64,000 nt of DNA from Leptolyngbyaceae cyanobacterium JSC-12. GTDB taxonomy: Bacteria; Cyanobacteriota; Cyanobacteriia; Leptolyngbyales; Leptolyngbyaceae. Shown here one piece after another: positions 6,806 to 14,360 of this stretch; position 1 is the stretch's first letter, and the number at the start of each line of letters is the position of its first letter. A program made the position numbers and the translations under genes. Under the pieces are notes generated by a model. The model searched no databases. It was not told the DNA's origin and worked only from the letters and a program-made list of their open reading frames with translations. The stretch lies in assembly GCA_000309945.1 (NCBI GenBank), contig CM001633.1:71264-135263 (forward strand), given 5' to 3'.

Positions 6806-8983
6806 ATGGGGTATCAGTATTCGGTTGTTGCCTTCGGATGCTTAGTAGCGGGAGGATTCATCGTCAGTCCACTTGCGGCTCTGGCTGTACCTTCTGCGGC
6901 GGATTTGCTGCCCTTGGGAGAAACAGTCATCACTGCCCAGGAGCAAGCCAGCCCTTCCCCCAGCCCCGATTCCATGCCTGCTCAGTCGGATGAGATGGAT
7001 GCAGATGAAGAGGAGTTGATCATCATCGAGCGGATTCTCCGACAACCTGTGTCTACGCCAGGACGGGGAGAAGCGACGTTACGAGATTCCACCCGCCCCA
7101 CCTATGTGATCAATCGGGAAGAAATGGAGCAACGGGGAGCCAGAACTGTGCGGGAAGCCCTGCGGTTTTTGCCAGGAATCTTGGGCGATGGCACCGTGGG
7201 CAGCCAGGTTAACTCTCTTAGTGGACAGTTTATTCGCGGCTCAAATACAGGGCAGGTGTTGATTTTGCTGGATGGTCGTCCGGTGAATAACCTGGGAAGC
7301 GGCGGATTTGATTTATCGGAATTCACCACCGATGGGGTTGAGCGGATCGAGGTGTTGCCGGGGGGTGGTTCAACCTTATATGGGTCAGATGCGATCGGGG
7401 GGATTATCAATATCATTACCCGCCGAGCCGGGCAGAAGCCATTCAACGCTCGTGTCAGCAGTAGTTTTGGTAGCTATGGCTATGATGATCAAACGTTGCA
7501 AATTGACGGCACGGTTGATCCGGTGCGCTATTTCCTCAGCTACAACCGCATCCAGGCGGACTATAACTTTCCCTTTTCGATTCCCGAAGCAGGATTTCGA
7601 GGCACCCAGAAGAACGGCGATACGCTCTATAACAACCTGAATGCACGGCTGGAATTTAAGCTGAGCGATCGCGCCACCCTCAGCTTCAACACCCTCTACT
7701 TACCCAAAGAGCAGGGGGTTCCGGGCGGTGTGCCAATTCCTTTTCCTGTCTTTGGGCAGGGTTTCTTCAACTCCCTCACAGACAACAATCGCAAGTACAC
7801 CGACCAAGTCTTGAGTGATGTCACATTGCAAGCCCAGTTGGGAGCAGGCAATGATTCTTTACTCACCGCCAGACTGTATTTAGACTTTCTCAATACTCGC
7901 TTTGATAATCGCACCGCCTTTGCCGATACGCTCTCGGTGGTGGGTGGCGCTCCGGTCTTACGGCGCACCCGCCAGACTCAACAGCGGTTTCAAACTAAGC
8001 AGCGATCGCTGGGCATCCAGGTGCAACACAACTGGAAACTGGCTGCCAATCAAACTCTAATCTATGGCTTTGACTATCGCAGTACCAATGTCGAAAACCT
8101 GACCCAAAATCTAGTGACGGATGTGGTGCGGATTAACTACGACGATCGCATTAATCAGGGAGCGGTGTTTGCCCAATATGTCATTGACATCGTGCCCCAA
8201 TTTACCGTGACCGCAGGACTGCGCCAGGATTTCAGCAGCCTGAGCAACGGTTCCGCCCTGTCCCCCTCTGTGGGAGCCAAGTTATTGTTAGGTGATTCAA
8301 CGACGTTACGTGCCAACTATATTCGCAACTTCCGCACCCCCACATTGGCAAACCTGTTCAATGCCAATCCCACTAATATCGGCAATCCCGACCTCAAGCC
8401 AGAACGAGGCAATAGCTTCGATGTCGGCATTGATCAAAAAATTGGGGATTTTGCCCTACTGCGGTTGACTTATTACAACAACACCATCTCCGATCTGATT
8501 GCCTTCAAACGAATTGCTCCCCCCGTCAATGGCATTTCTGGCACCTGGCAAAACCTGGGCAAAGTCCGCAGCCAGGGACTTGAAGCAGCATTGAATATGC
8601 AAATTGTGCCCAATGTTTATGCGCTGGTGGGCTATACCCTCAACGATCCAAAGATCCTGGAAAGCGTGAATCCTAACGAAGAGGGACGGGAGTTACGCTT
8701 TGCCGGAGCCGATAAACTAAACCTGGGGTTGTGGTACGAGAATCGCTTTGGTTGGTACGCTGGGCTGTTGATGAATTCCTTAAGTAGCTATCCAACGGAT
8801 AACCTCAACAGTGAGTTTCTTCCTGGTTACACCACCTTTGATTTACGCCTGCGTGTACCTGTGACTCCCAAACTCACTGTTAACTTTGGGATTGAAAATA
8901 TTTTCAATCAACGTTATCAAGTGTTTGCAGGATTTCCAGATGCAGGACGGATTTTTCAGGGAGGTATTCGGTATGAATTTTAA
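6806..8983 (+). CDS. TonB-dependent outer-membrane receptor
   Basis: The product is about 725 residues. The ATG at 6806 is preferred over GTG 6791 because GAGGA (6793-6797) sits eight bases before it. A signal peptide ending near LAALAV is followed by an acidic linker. The plug domain follows (REALRFLPGILGDG, VLILLDGRPVNN, GVERIEVLPGGGSTLYGSDA, GGIINIITR), then a 22-strand-type barrel ending in an aromatic residue (GGIRYEF). ETVITA just after the signal peptide may be the TonB box. The substrate is not determined by sequence: the Fur box suggests a ferric siderophore or heme-like ligand, while riboswitch 2 and the neighbours suggest a corrinoid. It heads the transport cluster to 12.3 kb. Confidence 0.9.
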   Translation: MGYQYSVVAFGCLVAGGFIVSPLAALAVPSAADLLPLGETVITAQEQASPSPSPDSMPAQSDEMDADEEELIIIERILRQPVSTPGRGEATLRDSTRPTYVINREEMEQRGARTVREALRFLPGILGDGTVGSQVNSLSGQFIRGSNTGQVLILLDGRPVNNLGSGGFDLSEFTTDGVERIEVLPGGGSTLYGSDAIGGIINIITRRAGQKPFNARVSSSFGSYGYDDQTLQIDGTVDPVRYFLSYNRIQADYNFPFSIPEAGFRGTQKNGDTLYNNLNARLEFKLSDRATLSFNTLYLPKEQGVPGGVPIPFPVFGQGFFNSLTDNNRKYTDQVLSDVTLQAQLGAGNDSLLTARLYLDFLNTRFDNRTAFADTLSVVGGAPVLRRTRQTQQRFQTKQRSLGIQVQHNWKLAANQTLIYGFDYRSTNVENLTQNLVTDVVRINYDDRINQGAVFAQYVIDIVPQFTVTAGLRQDFSSLSNGSALSPSVGAKLLLGDSTTLRANYIRNFRTPTLANLFNANPTNIGNPDLKPERGNSFDVGIDQKIGDFALLRLTYYNNTISDLIAFKRIAPPVNGISGTWQNLGKVRSQGLEAALNMQIVPNVYALVGYTLNDPKILESVNPNEEGRELRFAGADKLNLGLWYENRFGWYAGLLMNSLSSYPTDNLNSEFLPGYTTFDLRLRVPVTPKLTVNFGIENIFNQRYQVFAGFPDAGRIFQGGIRYEF

Positions 8984-8995
8984 GGAGAACCAGCC

Positions 8996-9874
8996 ATGAA
9001 TTTATTCAATCGTCAGGTAACGCCCCTCCAACATAGGATTGAAGAACCCTTACCCAACGGGGGACGGATTGAGTACGAAGACATTCCAGCCCACATCAAT
9101 GTCCTTGGACCTTTACTGTATTCCCTGTTTCATGACCACTGGCAGGAGGTTGGTTTAGGGCATGTGGTCGATGGCAGTGTGTTGGAGTTGGAGTTTACCC
9201 AGGCACCCAAAATTATTCGATTGTACGATGGGTATCTTACTGTCGTTGCCCAGGGCTGGCATATGCATTTATGCCTTGAGGAAAATCAGGGCGGCCCAAA
9301 CGCAGCAACCCCAGATGAACTGCGACGGAAACGGTTAGTGAGTCGGGCAGCGCTTTATCGACGGTTTAACCCACGGGGACAAGCTCGCAGTTGGGGCATC
9401 CAGTTTTGGAATGGGGCAGGAGAGCGGATGATGAATGTGTTTTTACCGAATCCGTTTGTGGGTAATAATGAAGATCTGTTGCCGGAGAATAAGCCCGATC
9501 GCACAAAGCTTAAACTCTATGAGCAGTTGCGTGAAATTTATGTCTTGGGAAATGAGCTGATTCCCTATGACATGAACCCACTCAAGCGCCCGTTTATTTC
9601 GGTTTGTCGCTCTAGTCGATGCAACCCCTCGCTGAATTGGCAACCAATTTATGAGGCATTACAGAGTGCTGTAGCGGAGTCTGAGTTAGAAGTGGATGTG
9701 ATTCACTCTGGTTGTTTAGAGGTGTGTAAATTGGGACCTGTTGTCTTTTATTCTGGAGACAAAACCTGGTATACCCGTGTCACCCCTGAACTGGCTCAGG
9801 AGATAGTGCGTGAGCATGTTTGCGAAGGACGTAAAATCAAACCTCATTTGTATCCAACAGTGAAAGAGTCGTGA
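8996..9874 (+). CDS. (2Fe-2S) ferredoxin-domain protein with unknown N-terminal domain
   Basis: This is a 292-residue protein. The C-terminal third (from about 198) is a thioredoxin-like 2Fe-2S domain with four Cys: C204 and C209 in ISVCRSSRCN, and C240 and C244 in HSGCLEVCKLG. The N-terminal 180 residues form a domain I know only from cyanobacterial proteins of this architecture (WHMHLCLEE; RRFNPRGQARSWGIQFWNG). It sits 12 bases after the receptor with AAGGAGA before its ATG, and its TGA overlaps the GTG of the next gene. Redox or metal release during import of the transported complex is a reasonable inference, as is a chaperone role. It resembles DUF1636 in cluster layout. Confidence 0.75.
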   Translation: MNLFNRQVTPLQHRIEEPLPNGGRIEYEDIPAHINVLGPLLYSLFHDHWQEVGLGHVVDGSVLELEFTQAPKIIRLYDGYLTVVAQGWHMHLCLEENQGGPNAATPDELRRKRLVSRAALYRRFNPRGQARSWGIQFWNGAGERMMNVFLPNPFVGNNEDLLPENKPDRTKLKLYEQLREIYVLGNELIPYDMNPLKRPFISVCRSSRCNPSLNWQPIYEALQSAVAESELEVDVIHSGCLEVCKLGPVVFYSGDKTWYTRVTPELAQEIVREHVCEGRKIKPHLYPTVKES

Positions 9875-11067
9875 TCAAGCAATGGAGTCTTGTTTGGTTG
9901 ATTTTGGGAAGTGCGATCGCCCTTTCTTCCTGTGCGATCGCGCCTCCTCAAGAGACCATTAGTTCTCGTCCAGAGTGCATCGAAAATTACCAACCAGAAG
10001 TCGATTATTTTCCCAATAAAATACGCATTACAGATGCTCAGGGGTTTACCGTTGACTACCACAAGCATTACAAAGTTGTATCGGTAAATCGACCCTGGAA
10101 AGAGTCCAAAGCTCAGTTCCAATATGTCCTAGTACAGTGTGGTACGCCTACTCCTGAAGGATTTAAACCAGAACAAATTGTGCAAGTTCCGGTGCGATCG
10201 GTGATTTCGCTATCCACAACTCACTTTGTACCCTTGCAACGGCTGGGAGTTCTCGATCGCCTGATTGGCATTAGCAACTTCAAAGATGTCACCACACCAG
10301 CGGTGCTTGAAAAAATCCAAAAGACTCAACTCACAGAAGTAGGAAATGCGGGGAGTTTGAAGTTAGAAAAGATTTTGGAATTATCGCCTGATTTGGTGAC
10401 GACCTATGGCACTGGCAATCCCCAAACAGATACCCATCCCAAGCTATTAGAGGCAGGGGTTAAGGTTGCGATCGTGGCCGAGTATATGGAGTCTACACCG
10501 CTGGGACAGGCAGAGTGGATGAAATTTTTAGCCCTCTTCTTCAATCGGGAAGCAGAAGCGGAAAAGAGTTTTGCGGAAATTCGGCAACGCTATCAGGCGA
10601 TCGCGGCCAAAACGAAAACAGTCAAACGCCGCCCGACCGTGTTTTCAGGCTTCGATCGCAAGGGCACTTGGTACGCACCGGGGGGCGATAGCTATGTCGC
10701 CAAGTTCCTAGCAGATGCGGGGGCAAATTACCTTTGGTCAGACGATCGCAGCCCTGGTAGTTTGCAACTCACCTTTGAGCAAGTGTACGATCGCGCGGCA
10801 CAGGCGCAATATTGGATTGTCAACGCCCATAGTGTTAAAACGCGCTCCGATTTGTTAGCGGCTGATCCGCGCTATCAGGGGTTTGCCGCCTTGCAAGCGA
10901 ATAATGTGTTTAGTCCTACGGCAAAGGTGAATGCTCAGGGCGGGAACGATTACTGGCAGAGTGGTATCGCCAATCCAGACATTATCCTCGCTGATCTGGT
11001 GAAAATCTTCCATCCAGAGTTGGTGCCCGGTCATCAATTTGTTTACTATCGGCAACTTCCCCAATGA
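9871..11067 (+). CDS. ABC transporter substrate-binding lipoprotein (BtuF/FepB type)
   Basis: This is a 398-residue lipoprotein with signal sequence and lipobox ALSSC (Cys21). The GTG start overlaps the upstream TGA (GTGA), indicating coupled translation. The core is a class III periplasmic-binding fold, visible in VPLQRLGVLDRLIGIS, LKLEKILELSPDLVTTYG and AQYWIVNAH. The family carries iron-siderophores, heme or corrinoids to FecCD/BtuCD permeases. An additional N-terminal segment (residues 30-100) is longer than in BtuF. Its operon partners are the TonB receptor upstream and the FecCD permease downstream. Confidence 0.87.
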   Translation: MIKQWSLVWLILGSAIALSSCAIAPPQETISSRPECIENYQPEVDYFPNKIRITDAQGFTVDYHKHYKVVSVNRPWKESKAQFQYVLVQCGTPTPEGFKPEQIVQVPVRSVISLSTTHFVPLQRLGVLDRLIGISNFKDVTTPAVLEKIQKTQLTEVGNAGSLKLEKILELSPDLVTTYGTGNPQTDTHPKLLEAGVKVAIVAEYMESTPLGQAEWMKFLALFFNREAEAEKSFAEIRQRYQAIAAKTKTVKRRPTVFSGFDRKGTWYAPGGDSYVAKFLADAGANYLWSDDRSPGSLQLTFEQVYDRAAQAQYWIVNAHSVKTRSDLLAADPRYQGFAALQANNVFSPTAKVNAQGGNDYWQSGIANPDIILADLVKIFHPELVPGHQFVYYRQLPQ

Positions 11068-11086
11068 AATGGAAAGGGAGCATATC

Positions 11087-11270
11087 AGTTTTGCAAGTCT
11101 CTGCATTTGCCCTCATCCCCCAACATTGCGGGGAAAGGTCGTGGTGGCAGGGCGTGGACAAGTTTTGCAAGTCTCTGCATTTGCCCTCATCCCCCAACCC
11201 CTTCTCCCAAACTTGGGAGAAGGGGAGTCGAAGCTTCAAGTCCCTCTCCCAACCTTGGGAGAGGGATTTA
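11087..11270. repeat. Intergenic repeat cluster: 38-bp direct repeat plus two hairpins
   Basis: A 38-bp sequence starting AGTTTTGCAAGTCTCTGC occurs exactly twice (11087-11124 and 11161-11198). Two near-perfect stem-loops follow: a 13-bp stem CCCCTTCTCCCAA/TTGGGAGAAGGGG (11198-11225) and a 12-bp stem TCCCTCTCCCAA/TTGGGAGAGGGA (11241-11266). This is the CCCTCATCCCCC...TTGGGAGAAGGG type of element scattered in cyanobacterial genomes. A diverged relative is at 32161-32228. It separates the binding protein from the permease and could weaken read-through. Confidence 0.85.
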
Positions 11271-11286
11271 GGGTGAGGGCGCAAAG

Positions 11287-12309
11287 GTGACATACTCCCG
11301 ATGGAAATGGCATCATCCCTTACCCCGCACCGTTTGGCTCGGAGTTTTGCTGGCTGGGGTCGGGTTGATCTTTGTCCTCAGTTTAGCGATCGGCTCTGTC
11401 TCCATTCCCCTCCCCGATGTCCTGACCATCCTTCTGGGCGGCACCCCCACCAAACCTGGATGGCGCAATATCATCTGGCAATTTCGGTTGCCCCGATCCC
11501 TGACGGCAATGCTGGCGGGGGCTGCTTTAGCGATCAGTGGCTTGCAACTACAAACGCTGTTCTGCAATCCCTTAGCGGGACCGTTTGTGCTGGGGATTAG
11601 TTCCGGTGCCAGTTTGGGGGTGGCGATCGTTGTGCTGGCATCCCAGCAACTGGGACTATTCTATGGTGATCTGGGAATTATCACCGCGGCCTGTATTGGA
11701 GCCGCCAGTGTGGCACTGTTGGTGATTGTGGTTGCCCGTCTCGTGCAAAGCGCGATCGCATTGCTGGTATTGGGTTTGATGTTTGGCTATGCCACGGGTG
11801 CGATGGTGAATATCCTGCTCCAACTCAGTTCTGCCCAACAGGTGCAACAGTTTGTCATCTGGACCTTTGGCAGTTTTGGCGGAGTCACCTGGGTGCAATT
11901 GCCCCTCTTGGCGACGGGCGTTGGCATCGGTGGGGCGATCGCCCTGATCAGTACCGCTGCCTTAAATGTCATGTTGTTGGGTGAAGTACAGGCACAATCA
12001 TTAGGCGTAAACCTGGCACGGCTACGATTGCTAGTGTTGCTCAGTTCGTCCCTTTTGGCAGGCATTGTCACCGCATTTTGTGGACCGATCGCCTTCTTGG
12101 GCGTTGCTGTACCACACTTGTGCCGGGGAATGTTGCGAACGGCTGATTTGCGCTGGCTATTACCGGGTGTGGTCATTGTTGGAGCGGGGCTGGCACTCGT
12201 GGCTGATTTACTGTCTCAAATTCTGGTGCGATCGTCAGTGTTACCGCTCAATTCAGTCACAGCATTGATTGGAACTCCCATCCTGATTTGGGTCATCCTT
12301 CGCAAATAA
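11287..12309 (+). CDS. FecCD-family ABC permease
   Basis: This is a 340-residue integral membrane protein with about ten hydrophobic segments. Family signatures include RLPRSLTAMLAGAALAISG, NPLAGPFVLGISSGASLG, FCGPIAFLGVAVPHLCR and the C-terminal GTPILIWVILRK. It would form the inner-membrane channel for the substrate delivered by the upstream lipoprotein. The GTG start at 11287 has a poor ribosome site because the repeat cluster directly precedes it. No ATPase gene (FecE/BtuD type) follows, so the ATPase must be supplied from elsewhere or has been lost. Confidence 0.9.
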   Translation: MTYSRWKWHHPLPRTVWLGVLLAGVGLIFVLSLAIGSVSIPLPDVLTILLGGTPTKPGWRNIIWQFRLPRSLTAMLAGAALAISGLQLQTLFCNPLAGPFVLGISSGASLGVAIVVLASQQLGLFYGDLGIITAACIGAASVALLVIVVARLVQSAIALLVLGLMFGYATGAMVNILLQLSSAQQVQQFVIWTFGSFGGVTWVQLPLLATGVGIGGAIALISTAALNVMLLGEVQAQSLGVNLARLRLLVLLSSSLLAGIVTAFCGPIAFLGVAVPHLCRGMLRTADLRWLLPGVVIVGAGLALVADLLSQILVRSSVLPLNSVTALIGTPILIWVILRK

Positions 12310-12339
12310 CCCCTCCGTCCGCCCACCGTCAGTAATTCC

Positions 12340-12413
12340 TCAAAACGGGTCAGGCGATCGCCACTCTCCAGGGGAAAATTGAAAGGAAACGGGCAGGTTG
12401 CTGCAAGACCATA
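12340..12413 (-). pseudogene. Uma2 5' remnant, frameshifted
   Basis: Read on the minus strand, an ATG near 12412 gives MVLQQPA, identical to the start of the intact Uma2 protein at 5935. After a frameshift the segment PLESGDRLTRFEE matches PLESGDRLTRAEF. Nothing of the remaining ~190 codons is present. It is a leftover of a duplicated or recombined Uma2 gene. Confidence 0.7.
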
Positions 12414-12506
12414 AGCCATCAAGAGGTGAAAAAAAGAACGTGGATACCTGGTTTTATCATAGTCGGTGAACTCAATAATTCTGGTAAGGGACATTAGGAG
12501 AAGGTA

Positions 12507-13100
12507 ATGCTCAAAGGCATTTTTGTTTTAGGTTGCACTGTGCTCCTATGGGGAGTCTGGCGGTTTGATAGCAACTGGATAGTTTCTGACATTGCATCCA
12601 GCCTGGGACAATCCAGGATAGAGCACGATTATTTCCGTGCAGTGGCGCTTCAACCAACCCTTCCCACCGAAACACCAGAGCAATGGGTAGAACTGGGGCG
12701 ACGGGTGCATGGTGGGTTTGGTTCCTACGTCGCGCTGGGAATTCAGATTGGGTTGGATGCTATGCAACGGTTGGAAGCAACACCCCGCACCCTGGACGTT
12801 ACCTACTACAGTGGGGCGATCGCACCGTGTCCCTGTGTGGCAGATGGCATTATGATTGCAACCACCTCCACTCCCGGACAAAACCTGTTGCGCGTTGCAG
12901 CAACTCCCAGCCCAGAGGGGACCTTTGGTGTGGCTGAGATTCGTAATACGAGAACAGGCAAAAGGCTGCGCTACTCAATTCCCGCCACGGCGAAAGCCCA
13001 ATTAGATGACTGGAATCGAAACACTACCGGGCTGCAACGCTATGATGCAGTCATGAACGCTTCAGAAAAAACTCTTTTCAAGGTAGAAGCTATCGACTGA
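12507..13100 (+). CDS. FmdE-domain protein, membrane-anchored
   Basis: This is a 197-residue protein with an N-terminal hydrophobic segment (GIFVLGCTVLLWGVW). An FmdE-like core follows: HGGFGSYVALGIQIGLDAM (about 68-86) carries the His-Gly and Gly-rich start, and APCPCVADGI (about 106-115) the Cys-containing loop. FmdE family members bind metal and are named after formylmethanofuran dehydrogenase subunit E, although cyanobacteria lack that enzyme. AGGAGAAGG precedes the ATG. Its position after the FecCD permease suggests a metal- or cofactor-handling step after import. Function unproven. Confidence 0.65.
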   Translation: MLKGIFVLGCTVLLWGVWRFDSNWIVSDIASSLGQSRIEHDYFRAVALQPTLPTETPEQWVELGRRVHGGFGSYVALGIQIGLDAMQRLEATPRTLDVTYYSGAIAPCPCVADGIMIATTSTPGQNLLRVAATPSPEGTFGVAEIRNTRTGKRLRYSIPATAKAQLDDWNRNTTGLQRYDAVMNASEKTLFKVEAID

Positions 13101-13440
13101 CGGAGTGCCGCAACGCAAAGAAGCACGGAATGCAGCTATGCTTTTGCCCTTTCACTTAATAACTTTAGGAACTTCCTAATTCGGATAGAATTTGAAACTC
13201 CTCTAAAAGTTGGTTTTTCAATAATTGTTTTGATTGTGTAATCGTTTCCTGGTTAACTTTTTGCACCGAACCTGAATCGAATGGAAGATATGGATTATCC
13301 TCGATTGCGATTAATACAGGACAAAAGTTTGCAAAGGAAGAAAGGAAAGGGTTTCACAAAATAGCTTTAATCGTATGAAACCCTTATGTATCGGATGACT
13401 CGAATGTGCTAAATCTTGCAGCCTCAATTAGTGCCCGTTA
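13101..13440. other. Intergenic region with one hairpin
   Basis: This stretch lies between convergent genes and holds no ORF worth calling. The one clear structure is a 10-bp stem AAGGGTTTCA (13347-13356) with TGAAACCCTT (13376-13385). On the minus strand it is followed by a pyrimidine-rich run, so it may terminate the secreted-protein gene. Confidence 0.4.
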
Positions 13441-13968
13441 TCAGTGAATATTGATCAGTTCCACTACAAAGTTGCGCCCTCCATCATGCTTGAAGCCAGC
13501 CATCGGTAACGGTATTGGATTGCTCCAACCACTGGGAAATACACGCAACCCAATAGGTGGAACTTCGGCAACTAGATAAGCTTTTTCGCCCGCATTCGCC
13601 GGAACCGCTAAAGAGAACTTGCATCCCAGCCCAATGTGGTTACCTGTCGCCTGAACGGTAACTGGAGCGTAGCTGTCAGGAAATTTGGATTTAGGAGGTT
13701 GACCAGGGACGGAGACCACTACATCATTAGGGTTACTCTGCCGCAGAGTAACCTTAAACTGATTACACTTAACCGGACCATATTCTTTGAAGATTTGGTT
13801 AGGGTTTTTGGCCGTAATGGTGCCGCTAATAGTGGTTCGGATGGTGGGATTGTTAGGTATACTCAGATTTTGGGATAGATTACCAGGATTGGGCATCTGT
13901 TGCGCCTGGGCTGCCGTCGGTAGCAGGGTTGTTACAGCAAACAACAAGGGTAAAATCTTCGCGTTCAT
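13441..13968 (-). CDS. Secreted hypothetical protein
   Basis: This is a 175-residue protein with a clear Sec signal peptide (MNAKILPLLFAVTTLLPTAAQAQ, cleavage after AQA). The mature part is Pro/Asn-rich at first and then beta-rich, with two Cys (in KCNQFKV and LGCKFSL) that could form a disulfide. I do not recognise a family. It is a single gene, likely periplasmic or exported. Confidence 0.65.
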   Translation of the reverse strand: MNAKILPLLFAVTTLLPTAAQAQQMPNPGNLSQNLSIPNNPTIRTTISGTITAKNPNQIFKEYGPVKCNQFKVTLRQSNPNDVVVSVPGQPPKSKFPDSYAPVTVQATGNHIGLGCKFSLAVPANAGEKAYLVAEVPPIGLRVFPSGWSNPIPLPMAGFKHDGGRNFVVELINIH

Positions 13969-14360
13969 ATAGACTCCTGAATCGTAGTATTAGGCTGGTT
14001 TTGAGTCAACTTTTTACAAGCTCTAGCTACAACCTCTGTATTCTTCATTCTTTAGAGTTATTTAAAGTATTCGACCTGTTAAGATATAAATTTGATGAAG
14101 ATTTTGCGTTCTCAGGCGTGTGCATAAACCGCACCAGAGCAGCAGCAGAGAGACCCTACTAGCCCTGTGACCTGCAACGCAGCGTTATATCTCCATGTGG
14201 AAAGGTACTGAAGAAATGGCTGTTCCCGGTTGACAGGGCGATCTCCTGAATTCCAAATAAATTCTAAACATGGCATTTTCATGACAAAATGCAACTGAAG
14301 TTTGGCGTATTGTGGTTGACTCAGAACGATTCAACTGAACTTTAGGGTTGAACAGAACCG
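13969..14360. other. Intergenic region, divergent promoters presumed
   Basis: 392 bases between the divergent secreted-protein and cyclase genes. I see no ORF, RNA gene or strong repeat here. Confidence 0.4.

Noticed and set aside
11039-11290. Coding frames on both strands across the repeat cluster
   Set aside because: They simply translate the repeats and hairpins.
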